Assembly (NCBI RefSeq): GCF_024586455.1
Contig: NW_026089624.1
Span: 9,267,341 to 9,331,340 of the forward strand
Source of the DNA: Bactrocera neohumeralis
Taxonomy: Eukaryota > Arthropoda > Insecta > Diptera > Tephritidae
Length of the DNA: 64,000 nucleotides
Direction of reading: 5' to 3'
Under the pieces are notes generated by a model. That model was not told where the DNA came from, ran no database searches, and saw only the letters and a program-made list of their open reading frames with translations. A program made the translations under genes and the position numbers. Positions 32,209 through 43,255 of the stretch are shown piece after piece; position 1 is the stretch's first letter, and each line of letters begins with the position of its first letter.

Positions 32209-34324
32209 TTAAATTTCTAGTCTATGATTACAGCACACCCCACTGAACCATTCGGGAGTAGAATTTTTGCATGATTCTATCATGAAAGCCTTTATGCCTA
32301 ATTTCTCAGGCTCTAATTTAAAAATTTGTTGAAAAATTATGACATGTTTTACACAAGCAGTCATAAGGGCTTCCGATGGAGCAACGAGATTACCGAAATC
32401 TGTAAGTGATTGATAGTTTTTGTGAAAAATGAACAGTTTACTAGGAGCAGTTAAAACTTCATCTGTCTTCCTTAATTCCTCGCAACATTTTTCACATTTT
32501 AACCTTGGAATGATTTTGTACAAAATATCTAATTGATACCAGCTCTAAACTAATATCTGACTGGTTACAAAATGAGTCTTTCAAAAAGTAATTTTCATGC
32601 AATTGGTCGTTAAAATCGAAATCATATAGCAGGCTGTTATCTTCTTCCTCATTTACAAGCAACTTCGGTTCATTGTTAGAAGCGCTGGCAATTACCTGAT
32701 CCATTGAAACCTGCGTCTCTTCACAGTTGCTAAATTAATTATTTTTTATAAGTAGCATAAGAATAATTAAATAAATTTATGTGGTTCTTTGTTGAGTTGA
32801 ATAGCAGATCGATAACAATTGTCTGAGTACAATGATCCACTATTCATGCAGTCAAAAATTTTGTCAATTTTTGAAATAAATTCAGCCGTTGATAAAGCTA
32901 CCGCTTGTGGACTTTGCTTGAAACCCGATGTATCGCAAATAGTTTTAATAGCAGCTTCAACTGTTTTGTTAAACACTTGCGTTGCAAATTTAACTCGCAT
33001 TTTTTCAAATGAGTTTGGAAATATGTGTTGTCTAGTCAACATTGAGCACATCTTGGTATTGCAGTTTTCCTCTCGTTCCCACAACTCTTGTATGACTTTA
33101 AAACTTACAATACCATCGGGCATTTTTAGGACACACATCAGCAATCCATTCCGTAACCACCCTTCAAAATTTAAATAAGGCTTTTCTGTACTAACCCCAA
33201 AATTAGAAAAGCATTTTCGATTAGACGATCCCTGATCGCAAACTAGTGCATTTATATTTATTCCAAAGCTACTTATCATTCTCAGAAATTCTTTAATAAT
33301 TCCACATATTTGAGGTTAATCCGTTCTCAGAAACAAAATAATTTAAAATTGAACTCCAATTAGAGAACATTGATTTCAGCATAAAAACGCATACCTGCTT
33401 ACCAATTTTATTTGTTCTCTCGAAGCCTGTACATTCAAATCCGTCAATCAAATCCAGTTTTGAATTATATCTTAATTCCGTTCGAATTGCCATTTCGTCC
33501 ATCAAAAGTACCAAGTGATTTTAATTTTTTTCTTTTAATTCTAAACACATATTCTTGATGGAATCGAAAGCGACATTTTTGATACCAGGTTGAAGGAATT
33601 TTATTGGAGCCCACCGATTTAAAGTGCTTATGTGTTGCAAATTTAAATTTAATTATTCCTTAGAAAGGAATAAGTTGACTGTGAAATATAAAATATATTT
33701 TGTGCCAAATATTTCACATCATCAGAATATTCTTTTGGCCTCGTGCTTACCAGCAGCTTGCAAAATGTTTTGGACTCAGAAAGAATTTTTTAAAGAGTCA
33801 ATTGAGTTTTGCAACATCCTTAAATTTGCCTTTCTAGATTTCAAAACAGGGAGTTTCTTAGTTCTCAGCTTTGCTTTGATTTTTCTAAATTTCTTTAATA
33901 AATCGCTGTATTTTTTTCTATAAAAATTAGATATATTTGTATTTTTTTCACAGTTATTGCACATAACATCATCCCAGTGGGGTGGCTTCGAGGGAATATC
34001 TGGTTCCACAAGGTCTTTATCAGAAAATAAATGATCTTCATCCAAATTTAATGTTGGAATTGCATAATTTTTTAAAATTTTTTTCCCGATGAACGTGCTG
34101 CTGAAGTGATTATGACAAATATAAAGTTTTTTGTCATAATCTTCATTTGCAACATTGCATTTTTCCCGCCAAATTTTACCGAAAATAAGATCGGCAGCGC
34201 TAAATTTAAATAATTTTAAATTGGGCCAGTATCTTTTTGATTTTTGGCAACTGCGCACACAACATTTTATTCCCGACCTTGCACTATTTTTATTTGTCCT
34301 TGTAGTATTTTGAATTGCGGCCAT
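32209..34324 (-). pseudogene. P-superfamily (THAP9-like) transposase, degenerate
   Basis: The start MAAIQNTTRTNKNSARSGIK is followed by a THAP zinc finger (C2CH): CCVRSCQKSKRYWPNLKLF ... REKCN ... YICHNHFSS. A basic, coiled-coil-like part (YRKKYSDLLKKFRKIKAKLR) follows. After a gap the catalytic part appears in separate frames: LLMDEMAIRTELRYN (first Asp region, 33293-33514), INALVCDQGSSNRKCF (second, 32767-33279), DGIVSFKVIQELWEREENC, and a Cys-rich C-terminus with KCEKCCEEL (32209-32523). The FDPPHL-type block expected after KPY is missing. P-type transposases use THAP to bind the element ends and an RNase-H fold to cut. I see no terminal inverted repeat. Confidence 0.8.
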
Positions 34325-34979
34325 ACCGTTGCAATTTCAATGTAAATACAAAAACAATTAAAAATTTGGAGTATGTATGTAGAAATATTTTAATTATAGT
34401 CACTTTGTTTTAAAATTGTTCCGTTTATCTAGTATATAAAATTCTCGTGTCACGGTGTACGTTATTGAACTGCTCTGAAGACGCTCGACCGATTTTCGTG
34501 AATCTTTGCGTGCATATCGGCTAGGGTGGAGAATCGGACAACATCTATTTTTCATCCTCCTAAATGTTAAGGGAAATTGGAAAATTCCCAAAAAGTAACA
34601 TTTTTTCATACAATTTTTTTTTCAATTTTTTTTGTTTTGTTTTTCAATATTTTTATTTGTCAAATATTTGAATCATTCAATTTCGGTCGCATGCTTTTTT
34701 TAATCCGGCTATTCAAAAGAAAAATTATTGAAAATTATTCAGTGATCATAAAGTGATCAATTACAAATTGAAATTTCTTACGAAGCCACGAAGAGGTCGC
34801 GCTAATAACGTATGGCAGCCCAAGACACATGAACGACTACTCCAAGGATGAGATGACATACATGTGGAATTATGGAACGCGGTCAATCAGCAAGCGATCG
34901 TCAAGATGTCACTTTATCTTGAATCAACATATGGTACATATATATGGTGCTGTTAGATGCTGGATGTATTCTGTTGAGT

Positions 34980-35741
34980 AGCAAAAAAAAGTTAGCCGCA
35001 CGCACACATTCTTCTTTGGATGGTGGATGGTGGTTACACCAGATCAAAGTGATGAACTCATTTCTCTCATATCAATGTTGAGCATTGCAGTTTGGTGTAA
35101 TCGATAAAATACGTTTGTAATTACGTCACCAAAGGAAGCAACATGGCGGTTATTGGTCTTGAACGATACGGTCGATACGTGAACTGCAATAAAGCGCTTT
35201 GTAGGATATTTACTTTTGCAATTCGTGAAGGTTTTCCGACTGTTGTGCGTCTCGCAGTTAATTTGGAGAATGGCCAAAGAGTGTATTTCAACCCTGAGAA
35301 TACAGTACAGCCAGTGGAAACACAACACACACTCACACAGCAAAAAAATTAACATTGACGAGTTTTTTCTCAACTTTCGTCAGTGATCCGTTTGCGTGAA
35401 CATTGCTCTATTCGGAAATACCTTGATAATATACCTGGAATGCATCGTCAATGAAATAGTTGCGCAGAAAGCAATTCCAACCAGTAGATTAACATCCAGG
35501 TGTGTTATCAACTAATGCATTAGGACAAATTTACACAATCCACCCGATAAACGACGATTGTTTCTACCTTCGGTTGCTATTGATTAATGTACGCGGTTCA
35601 ACTTCATTTGAGTCATTGCGTACTGTGAATGGTACAGTGTGTGCAAATTTTGGAGAAGTAAGCCAGCAATTACAATTGCTGGAACATGTTAATCACTGGA
35701 ATGAAAATGAAGTTCGCACACTTTTCGCTATAAACATTTAG
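34980..35741 (+). pseudogene. Helitron copy d: Rep and linker relic
   Basis: PHAHILLW with both HUH histidines is at 34996-35019. Then comes a deletion to MAVIGLERYGRYVNCNKALC and REGFPTVVRLAVNLENGQRV (35143-35352), and a further block GQIYTIHPINDDCFYLRLLL, INVRGSTSFESLRTVNGTVC with HWNENEVRTLFAINI (35502-35741). Order and motifs match Helitron Rep-helicase proteins. Frames are not continuous. Confidence 0.75.
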
Positions 35742-35989
35742 ACAAATCAGCCTTCAAATCCGCGTCTAAAAATTGGAAATGGATCAATTCCGGTGGTTCG
35801 ATATCAATTCCATCTGTCGTTTATCAATTCACGAAAGATGAACTCATCACGAATGTTCGGACATTGGCCAAATTATTGTAACTATGATTCCTTAAGTGCA
35901 CGCGCAATGTTAGCTGCCAAAAATACCGATGTTGTTCACTTAATCTAGAAGATTCTAAGTCAAATTCCGGGAGACTTGCGCTCATACAA

Positions 35990-36440
35990 ATCGATCGATC
36001 CGTCTTGACAATGAAGACGACGCCGTGAATTATCCAGTGGAATTTCTAAACTCTTTGGAGAGGCTTGGTATGCCACCGCATCATTTGCGTCTCAAGGTTG
36101 GATCGGTCGTTATTATGTTCCGCAATCTGCGCTATCAAATACAAGGGGGCAGAATGCTTGATTCTACGAATTCCTTTGAGTTCTAACGATTTGCCATTTC
36201 AGTTCCAACGCATTCCATTTCCAGTGAAAATTGCATTTGAGATGAGAATCAATAGGACACAAGGATAGTCGCTAGAAGTGTGTGGCATAAATTTGGAAAT
36301 GCTATGTTTTTCACAAGGCCGGACATACGTGGCGTGCTCACGAGTTGGAAAATCATCTTCTCTGTACATTTACGCACCGAAACAGAAACAAAAAAATATT
36401 GTTTATCAAGCTTCGTTACATTGAAAAAAATTGGAAAAAT
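35990..36440 (+). pseudogene. Helitron copy d: helicase C-terminal relic
   Basis: DNEDDAVNYPVEFLNSLERL, GMPPHHLRLKVGSVVIMF and FRNL, then PFQFQRIPFPVKIAFEMRIN, RTQG, LEVCGINLEMLCFSQGRTYV, ACSRVG and KNIVYQASLH: the end of the Pif1-type helicase. The motif normally AMTINKAQGQS is AFEMRINRTQG here. Stops and small shifts interrupt it (for example TAG after RTQG). Confidence 0.8.
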
Positions 36441-36778
36441 CGAAAATAAATGATTTTCAACACAACATAAATTCAGCTTTCTTTTCATTTCAAAACACAT
36501 AATTTCAGGCAGGACAACGGCTGCCGGGTCAGCTAGTTTGTATATAAAAAACACAAAAGAAATACACATATATATTGATTAGCTTTTTTTAAAAAAAATG
36601 TCACTCAGTTCAGCGCGTTGTGTTGTGCGTGGCGTGACGATCAGGAATAATATGAATAAAATGAAAATGATGGACGCAAAGCTTTACCGCCCACAATTTT
36701 TTTGTAATCCACAGTTGGCATCCACTATTTGACATTTGGATAAGTGGCAGTCCTGACAAGTTATTCGCCCTCGAATAA

Positions 36779-37204
36779 CTAACCCCATTTCTTCATATTT
36801 TCTGCAACTGTAATGGCCTTGTTAGGTCCTTCATGAACTCCTATTTTCTCTACTTCATATCTTCCGTGTGGTAATTGTGCGACTATTTGGTATGGTCTGA
36901 GATATTTCGGCCTCAATCTCATGCCAACCCCGAACTGTGTTCTTTTAATTGCGACTACTTCGTTAATTCTGTATCTAAAATTCCCCGTTCTATTCTTGTT
37001 GAATGTTCTAAGGTTTTCTTCCTGAATTCCCTTTATGTTTTCTTTTGCATCCTGTCTTACTAAGTCGCGCTGAGTATTTAACTCTTCAACCTCTATTCCG
37101 TCTAATATAGTTTGTAATTCTGAACTATCTGATGTGCGCATATTTAGACCAGTAAGTATTTTGAAGGGTGCTATCCCCGTACTACGCGGAGAGGTTTTAT
37201 TCAT
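36779..37204 (-). pseudogene. gypsy 1 integrase, C-terminal domain
   Basis: A 141-residue frame beginning NKTSPRSTGIAPFKILTGLN and containing NFRYRINEVVAIKRTQFGVG, MRLRPKYLRPYQIVAQLPHG, RYEVEKIG: the C-terminal GPY/F-like beta-barrel of Ty3/gypsy integrases, which binds DNA. It is followed by a stop close to the 3' LTR. The upstream frame is linked through a TAA at 37206-37215. Confidence 0.8.
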
Positions 37205-37209
37205 AATTT

Positions 37210-38088
37210 GTTAAACTTTTGGCACTTGTCGGTACCACTGGCTTGAAGTGCTCTGACACATTTTTGAGAGCATTGGAATAACTATACGATGCGCTCGCTC
37301 CACCTGACCGTTGCCACGAGGAACTCCCGTTGCAATCAGCAAGTGTTGTATGCCTTCCTTATTGCAATAATCTTTGAAAGCATATGCCGTAAAGGAACCC
37401 CCCTTTCTGTAACAATCCGCCTCGGATTTTCAAAAATCGAGGCCTGTTTCTCCAATCTATCTACTACCTCTTCCACCCCAGTTAATTTCGTCGGGTACAA
37501 CCACACAAACTTTGAAAAACCATCAATTAATACTAAAATGTAGTTATATTGTTTCCTGGTTTCAGTCAATGGACCCACGTGGTCTATATGGTACGTTCCT
37601 AACGGTTCTTGAGACTTGTCGATTGGGGTCAACAAACCTTCCTTTTTCCCCCTCTTGGCATCTGCTATAATACATTCAATACAAGCTATGACTATTTTCT
37701 GCACCTTTTCATTTGCGTTTGGTATATAATAATTCTTACTTAAAAACTCTTTCGTTTTCTTAACCGCAAAATGTCCTTACCTGTGTGCTAACTTAATAAT
37801 CTTCTCTTCCATGCCCGCGGGTACAACCAACAACTCTTTAATGGGATCGTAATATACTATCTCATTTCTTATGAAAAACTTCTCATAGGGTCCATTCTCT
37901 AACGCTTTCCTTACTGCTCTAATCCAATCGTCTTGCAATTGAGCTTCCTTCAATCTAAACTTTAAGGAGTCCTCTATTAGTAAACAATATACGCGACTTA
38001 ATGCGTCTACATGTCTCATCCGCGTTCCTGACCTATGCTCGACAACGTAATCGTAATTTTTTTCACCGTCATCGTGAAAGCGTTGCAA
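37210..38088 (-). pseudogene. gypsy 1 integrase, zinc-binding and core
   Basis: Frames 37777-38088 and 37336-37704 give the end of RNase H and the tether (YVVEHRSGTRMRHVDALSRV), the HHCC zinc region (KIIKLAHR*GHFAVKKTKEF), then integrase core text GTYHIDHVGPLTETRKQY with the first catalytic Asp and LVLIDGFSKFVWLYPTK. The second Asp region reads VTERGVP instead of VTDRG, a D-to-E change. Further on IATGVPRGNGQVERAHR has the catalytic Glu. A stop and frameshift make it non-functional. Confidence 0.85.
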
Positions 38089-39205
38089 TCGCTCACTGTC
38101 TTAAAATGGATATCCAGATAAACTCGCCACTTTTTTAAAGCCTTCATTACCGCCAGTACCTCAAGTTCGAATGCGCTATACTTTTCTTCAGCTGCTGTAG
38201 TCTTACGACTCATGAATGCTTTAGGGTGCAACAACTGGTCTTCTGCGTCCTTTTGGAGCAGTACTGCTCCGTAACCGTATTTCGATGCATCCGCGTGTAG
38301 CTCCGTTTCCGCACCGTGGTTGTAAATCTGTAATGCTGGAGCTTTAACCAATGCGGCTTTTAATTCTGCAAAGGCTACTAGCTGGTCGTCACCCAGCCTG
38401 AACTTCTCATCCTTCCTTAATAAGTCCGACAACGGTTTGGCTACCCTTGCGTAATCCCGAATGAACCTTCTGAAAAATGATGCTAACCCCAAAAATCTTT
38501 GTAACTCCTTTATGTTCCTGGGAATCGGAAAGTTTCTCACCGCTTCCGTCTTTTCATTTGACGGTAAAATCCTTCCTTGCTCGATTATGAATCCCAAAAA
38601 ATTTATTTGTCTCTTCAGAATTTGACATTTTCCCAATTTATACGTAGTCCCCACTCACTTGCTCTATTTAACACCCTCTCTAACTGTTGACGACCGTTAG
38701 ACATTTCTTTTGTAGGAATGACTTTATCGTCCATATATATCACCACCGTAACGTCTCGAATCATATCTTGAAAAATTGCCCCAATAAATCTGCAAAACAC
38801 TGCTGGAGAATTGGTGATACCGATGGGACGAAACGGAATTCATATTGTCCATTGGTTGTTACAAAGGCGGTGTACTTCCTGGAGTCCGGTTCAACTGGTA
38901 CGTGATAAAACCCGTTCTTTAGATCTAAAGTGGTGAATATTTGCCTGTAGTCTATCCAGTGCCTCGTCTATAAGTATCATAGGAAAGTTGTCCCTTAGTA
39001 TTTTCTCGTTTATTTTACGAAAATCGCAACAAAATCTTTTCGATCCATTCTTTTTTGTGGTTAATACCACTGGTGACGCATACTCGGACGTGCTATTTTG
39101 TATAATTCCATCTTTAAGTATTTCCCCGACTTGATTCTCTATGTACTTTTGATCTGCATACGATACCCGACGATGCCGTTGATATACCGGTTTATCGTCT
39201 GTCAA
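38016..39205 (-). pseudogene. gypsy 1 reverse transcriptase and RNase H
   Basis: Three frames: 38891-39205 (VGEILKDGIIQNSTSEYASP, VVLTTKKNGSKRFCCDFRKI), 38615-38800 (TVVIYMDDKVIPTKEM with the YMDD catalytic motif) and 38016-38654 (NFLGFIIEQGRI, ELQRFLGLASFFRRFI, then RNase H AETELHADASKYGYGAVLLQ and YSAFELEVLAVMKALKKWRV). The order is canonical for Ty3/gypsy. Shifts near 38650 and 38800-38890 break it. Confidence 0.9.
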
Positions 39206-39612
39206 ATTAACTTCATCTTAACTGGCACACTCGTTGGTTTCTGAGGCTGATACTTGTTTATCACCGTTTTGACGAATGCCGTGTCAAATTTTTCTAAATG
39301 TGATAAGTCTACTCTGTCCGACTTATCCTCTTTTTGTACCTCTATCCCACACAAAACTTTGAATTCTCTTACATCATTAAGGCCTTTGCCAGGACATACC
39401 GTGTCCTCCTTACCCAGTCCTTCCGGATGACCCTTATCTTCACACACTTGCCCGCCAGAAACCTTCTCACTCACTGAGATATTAGTTTTAACGCTTCCTT
39501 GACCACATATATTTTTAACCGCCAACTCATTGGCAACCGTGTCAACCGACATTTCTCCGCCCCTATTGGATTTTCTAAATACCACTCCGCCTTTGCTAAA
39601 CACCAAATCCAC
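39202..39612 (-). pseudogene. gypsy 1 protease-RT spacer
   Basis: The 136-residue frame has no domain I recognise. Position between the protease (39726-40139) and RT (from 39205) marks it as the linker of the pol polyprotein. It ends with KPTSVPVKMKLI just before the RT frame MTDDKPVYQRHRRV, so only a single-base shift separates it from RT. Confidence 0.6.
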
Positions 39613-39725
39613 TTCTTTGAGTATGTTGTTTCCCAGGATTGCCGCGTAATGGGATATCTTGCACTCTTACTACCTCGAACTTGACTTTCATTGTCACACC
39701 TTCTATAGAGATCTCCGCTATAAAG

Positions 39726-40871
39726 TTACCCATTGGTTGTAATCTCGCCCCTTCCTATCCCATACAACCGTTGTTTCTCTTTCCTGAGAGCAATTCCTCC
39801 TAGCTTCCTAAACGTATCGTACCTCAATATATTCGTGAAGCATCCAGTATCTATCAATGCGCTAAACGTGATCCCGTTTATCACCGCGTTCGCGAAAATA
39901 TACTCGCCTTTCCCATCACCTTTCTCACCACCTACTGTGTTAATACGTTCATTTTTCGCCACACTAACTGGTTGTGAGACATTGCAATTGTGAGCATAAT
40001 GGCCCTTTCCCTTGCACTTAAAACAAATTTCGTTGTTCGCTTCCCCGCGTGAGCAATCTCTATCTAAATGACCTTCCTGATTACAACGGTAGCATCTCCT
40101 TTTAACCTGATCTTCAGTACCTTTACTTGTGTTTGACAACTGGGAGAAAGCTCTACGACTTGCGACGGATGTACCTTTAATTCTTTAATATACACGGATT
40201 TGCTCCTTCATTTCCTTCACACTATGCGTTTGATATAATATACGTTTATTCTCTCGACTATCCGGTACACCCTCCACGAAATGCTCTATTATACTCTTTT
40301 CATCGAGTGATATTGTCTTACCATTTTCGATGATAGAGTACAAGTATTCCTGCAAACTTTCTTTAGGTTGCTTACGCCTATTCCTCAACGTACGATGTAC
40401 CTCTGCGGCACTCAATTTTTCTCCGAACTCCTCCACCAACGCAATTTTCAAACTATTCCAATTTCTGATCCCTACAGTTCCTCGAACAAATAGCTTGGCT
40501 GCTCCCTTCAGCAACTGCTTTCCATATACGAACTTCTGTAAATCGTTCCACCCTACTGTTTCCGCAACTTCGTTGAACTCATCAACCCAGTGACACACGT
40601 TATACGTACCGTCTCCATAAAAACTGGATATGCTATCCTCGACATCACGCAACGTAAACAGCACCCTACCTACACTTCTATCCTCTGCAGTGTATAAGAA
40701 ATTTGCTGATTTGTTATCGCTTCCTCCCTCATCCACTTAATCCCCAAAAACCATATGTTGTAACAATCTCAACTGTAGGTCTTTTTTCCTCCCAACTGTA
40801 CTTAAATTCAGCTCACTAAATTTTTCCCTCAACATGTCCACGTCCATACCCTTTATTGTAGCTGCGTCCAT
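39726..40871 (-). pseudogene. gypsy 1 Gag with SAP-like motif, zinc knuckles and protease
   Basis: The start at 40871 gives MDAATIKGMDVDMLREKFSE then LNLSTVGRKKDLQLRLLQH, which resembles a SAP nucleic-acid-binding motif. After an in-frame TAA near 40738 the same frame runs through the Gag body (GTYNVCHWVDEFNEVAETVG, LQEYLYSIIENGK), a second TAA at 40185, two CCHC knuckles (CYRCNQEGHLDRDC and CFKCKGKGHYAHNC) and the protease active site FSALIDTGCFTNIL. Gag and protease thus share one frame with two nonsense changes. Starting at 40871 rather than 40736 is supported by the frame and motif. Confidence 0.8.
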
Positions 40872-41789
40872 CTTACAAAACTATGAATTCCAATACTCTT
40901 ATATATATAGTTGAATCGTTTGACAAAAGTGTGGTATATTAAAATTTACTTTACTCAAAACATTGTTACTTATTACATCTATGCATTTGAAATTCTGTTG
41001 TACATATGTGATAAATACTAATTGGTGTTAGTGTAGAACCATTGTTTCAACTTAAATAGTACAGTTGTTGTTATACGCATTCTTATAAGTAAATATATTA
41101 GTGTCTACATACGTATATGTGTACGTGTGACTACGACTATTATACGAGTAACCGAAAAACTTATCTTCATTGTTCTCCTTCGCTGTTCTACCTCGAGCCT
41201 TTTCTCCACCGTTGACCGCTATTATGCTTTCGTATTTGCTTTCCCGCGGCTCACTCTCTGCCTCGCTGTATGTCTCTGCCCACGTTGACTGCTAATGCGC
41301 TTGGTGTTCTAACACGCTCTCTTTTTATTGGTGCACACTGTATACTGACGCCGCTATTCTGCTTGCTTGCTGCTTTGCTGACCGTTGTAGTTGCCGTTAT
41401 ATTCTGGCGTACCAACGGTATCAATTCACGCTACCTCGGACTGCAGGTACAGTTCCTCGAAACTTTAGGAAGCCGTAACCCACACGTGTACCTTTGTGTC
41501 TTGCTGCACGTATGCTCGTTGGTTTTATAAACAATCACTTTATTATTCTTTTTATCACTCCAGCTAGGTGCAGCATAGATGTTCCAATATTTTTGCAATG
41601 ACTTAGACTATCATGCAAAAAACCGCAAGTATCGTACTATTTGTCGAGCTTCCCTCAGACCGCTTTTTCCACTTCACGTACGCTCTAACGTTTCACTTTT
41701 TTAAACCGCACGTCTTTTTTCTGACACAATTCAATCTTTAGCTTGAAAAATATATTTTGTCACTTTTCCCGGGGTAATCGGACTAGGGC
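40872..41789 (-). other. gypsy 1 untranslated leader
   Basis: About 0.9 kb between the primer site and Gag start with no convincing frame. A plus-strand ORF at 41270-41530 is hydrophobic but is antisense to the leader and unsupported. The leader would hold the packaging signal. Confidence 0.55.
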
Positions 41790-41807
41790 ATCCCGGACGA
41801 GCCCCCA
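41790..41807 (-). promoter_or_regulatory. primer-binding site, tRNA-Pro type
   Basis: The minus strand reads TGGGGGCTCGTCCGGGAT, 18 bases complementary to the 3' end of tRNA-Pro as known from other retroelements. It lies two bases inside the 5' LTR edge. This fixes the transcription direction of gypsy 1. Confidence 0.85.
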
Positions 41808-41809
41808 AA

Positions 41810-42066
41810 TGTAGGAATATTTTAATTATAGTCACTTTGTTTTAAAATTGTTCCGTTTATTTGTATATAAAAAACACAAAAGAAATACATATATTGATTA
41901 GCTTTTTTTAAAAAAAATGTCACTCAGTTCAGCGCGTTGTGTTGTGCGTGGCGTGACGATCAGGAATAATATGACTAAATTGAAAATGATGGACGCTAAG
42001 CTTTACCGCCCACAATTTTTTCGTAATCCACAGTTGGCTGCTACTATTTGACATTTGGATAAGTGG
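41810..42066 (-). repeat. 5' LTR of gypsy 1
   Basis: TGTAGGAATATTTTAATTAT ... TTTGGATAAGTGG, uninterrupted and collinear with the split 3' LTR. Differences are a few substitutions and small indels (for example ATACATATATTG versus ATACACATATATATTG). Confidence 0.85.
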
Positions 42067-42643
42067 TTGCCACTTATTCGTTCATTTTGATAAACTATGG
42101 AATACGATCTCAATTCTAATCCCACATGTATACAAATAAGTTTATTTGAAACAAGCCACGTAAAAAGGGAGCATACATCCATTCACGTAGAAGATCAATC
42201 GCATATTAACATATGCACACATGCTCTAACCAGAGCTTATTCAAAAACATAAGTCAATTCAATGCTAAAATTCTTTTGATATATACATACACTGCAAAGC
42301 GTCATTGCTTCTGCATTTTTGTTTTTACTCGTAAATACAAAAACAGACTTGATCGCAAATACAAACCATTGCTTCTTTCAAAAGGCCAACAACAAAAAAC
42401 ACGACATATTACGAATAGGCAAAAAGAATTTACGAATAGGCGCGACGTTCCAAAAGTTCAACTTCATGCATATTTTCGCAAATTAAAGAATATGAAATTT
42501 AACATAATTCCGTTGTTCAAGTTCTGCTAACCAAATTCCCCCTGTTGCTTACCGCCCGCACCCGAAACTGAAATTTTGTCATTTGCCATGATGCGCATTC
42601 TATATTACTTCATATTCTCTAGTAGCACTTAGTCGTTGTAGAT
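42067..42643. other. no gene recognised
   Basis: AT-rich flank of gypsy 1 with no supported gene; one 105-residue plus-strand ORF (42213-42530) is basic and low-complexity and I do not accept it. Confidence 0.45.
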
Positions 42644-42651
42644 CTTTGGAC

Positions 42652-43247
42652 CAGGAATAATGGGATGCCCAACTTATTCCAGTGTGAGAGCGCCTCAAAA
42701 TTAGCGTTTTTTATAACATTTTCCATTATGGCCAGATCGAACAAAATAACAATTTTTGGGCATTTATTAACCCAATACCCAACATTTAGTACGAATATAA
42801 ATTACTAAACAGTGGTTATTTATTATATGGAGAAACTATTTAAATCTTTTTAAAGAATATTATAACAACTGACCTCTGTCCTTTCAATACCCAATAATAG
42901 GATTTGAGGTTGTTAGCTCTCAATCATTAAAAGTTTTTAATAATTTTCAATTGAAAATAATACTATGATGTTTCAAATTACAAAACATTTCATCAAATAC
43001 CTTTAAATTTCACAAATTTATTTAATTTTCATTGTTTTGCATTTTTGATAAGAGGTCTTGAACGATGCAACAAATCCCTCCGTTTATATATTTTTTGGTA
43101 AGATTTCAATCTGGCCATCGCGTTTCCAATTGCTAAACGTCAAAACCTCCCCAATCCAGTCAACTGTCAAAGTTTAGGTGGTTTTGACGTTTAGCAATTG
43201 TTCTCTCACTTCCAGTGAGAGAGGAGTTGGGCATCCCATTATTCCTG
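42652..43247. mobile_element. hAT-type MITE family M, complete copy
   Basis: Begins CAGGAATAATGGGATGCCC and ends GGGCATCCCATTATTCCTG, 19 bases of perfect terminal inverted repeat. It is flanked by a perfect 8-bp direct repeat CTTTGGAC (42644-42651, 43248-43255). At 596 bp it is about 80 percent or more similar by eye to the copy at 30616. The right part contains a strong hairpin (CTAAACGTCAAAACCTCC ... GGTGGTTTTGACGTTTAG). Confidence 0.9.
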
Positions 43248-43255
43248 CTTTGGAC

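Larger units (their letters stand above)
34428..36536 (+). mobile_element. Helitron, copy d (both ends exact)
   Basis: Starts TCTAGTATATAAAATTCTCG and ends GCTGCCGGGTCAGCTAG, with a GC-rich hairpin-capable stretch (GGACAACGGCTGCCGGG) just before the end. It sits in the gypsy 1 LTR between A and T, the precise Helitron target. It is 2109 bp long. It keeps pieces of Rep and helicase but has large internal deletions, so it needs a helper. It is the reference for copies a-c. Confidence 0.9.
34378..36749 (-). repeat. 3' LTR of gypsy 1, split by a Helitron
   Basis: TGTAGAAATATTTTAATTAT ... CCGTTTA at 34378-34427 and TTTGTATATAAAAAACAC ... TTTGGATAAGTGG at 36537-36749 join to give a sequence collinear with the 5' LTR at 41810-42066. 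The uninterrupted LTR shows that Helitron d inserted between A and T without loss or duplication. Confidence 0.9.
34378..42066 (-). mobile_element. Ty3/gypsy LTR retrotransposon 1
   Basis: Transcribed on the minus strand: 5' LTR 41810-42066, tRNA-Pro primer site, Gag, protease, RT, RNase H, integrase, then 3' LTR split by a Helitron (34378-34427 and 36537-36749). The two LTRs are about 257-263 bp and differ by few bases, so insertion was fairly recent, although coding frames are already broken. There is no envelope-like frame between integrase and 3' LTR. I could not find a convincing target duplication. Confidence 0.9.

Noticed and set aside
30616..34324. P-like transposase as the mobiliser of MITE family M
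   Set aside because: Both use 8-bp duplications, but MITE ends (CAGGG/CAGAG) fit hAT, the P-like relic shows no matching terminal repeats, and adjacency alone is not evidence.
35044..35373. Minus-strand ORFs within Helitron d
   Set aside because: Shadows of the plus-strand Helitron linker frame (MAVIGLERYG..).
41270..41530. 86-residue ORF with a signal-peptide-like hydrophobic run
   Set aside because: Antisense to the gypsy 1 leader, no homology I recognise, and no conservation evidence.
41790..41807. tRNA-like sequence as a tRNA gene
   Set aside because: Only 18 bases complementary to a tRNA 3' end, positioned at an LTR edge; it is a primer-binding site. No complete tRNA cloverleaf was noticed anywhere.
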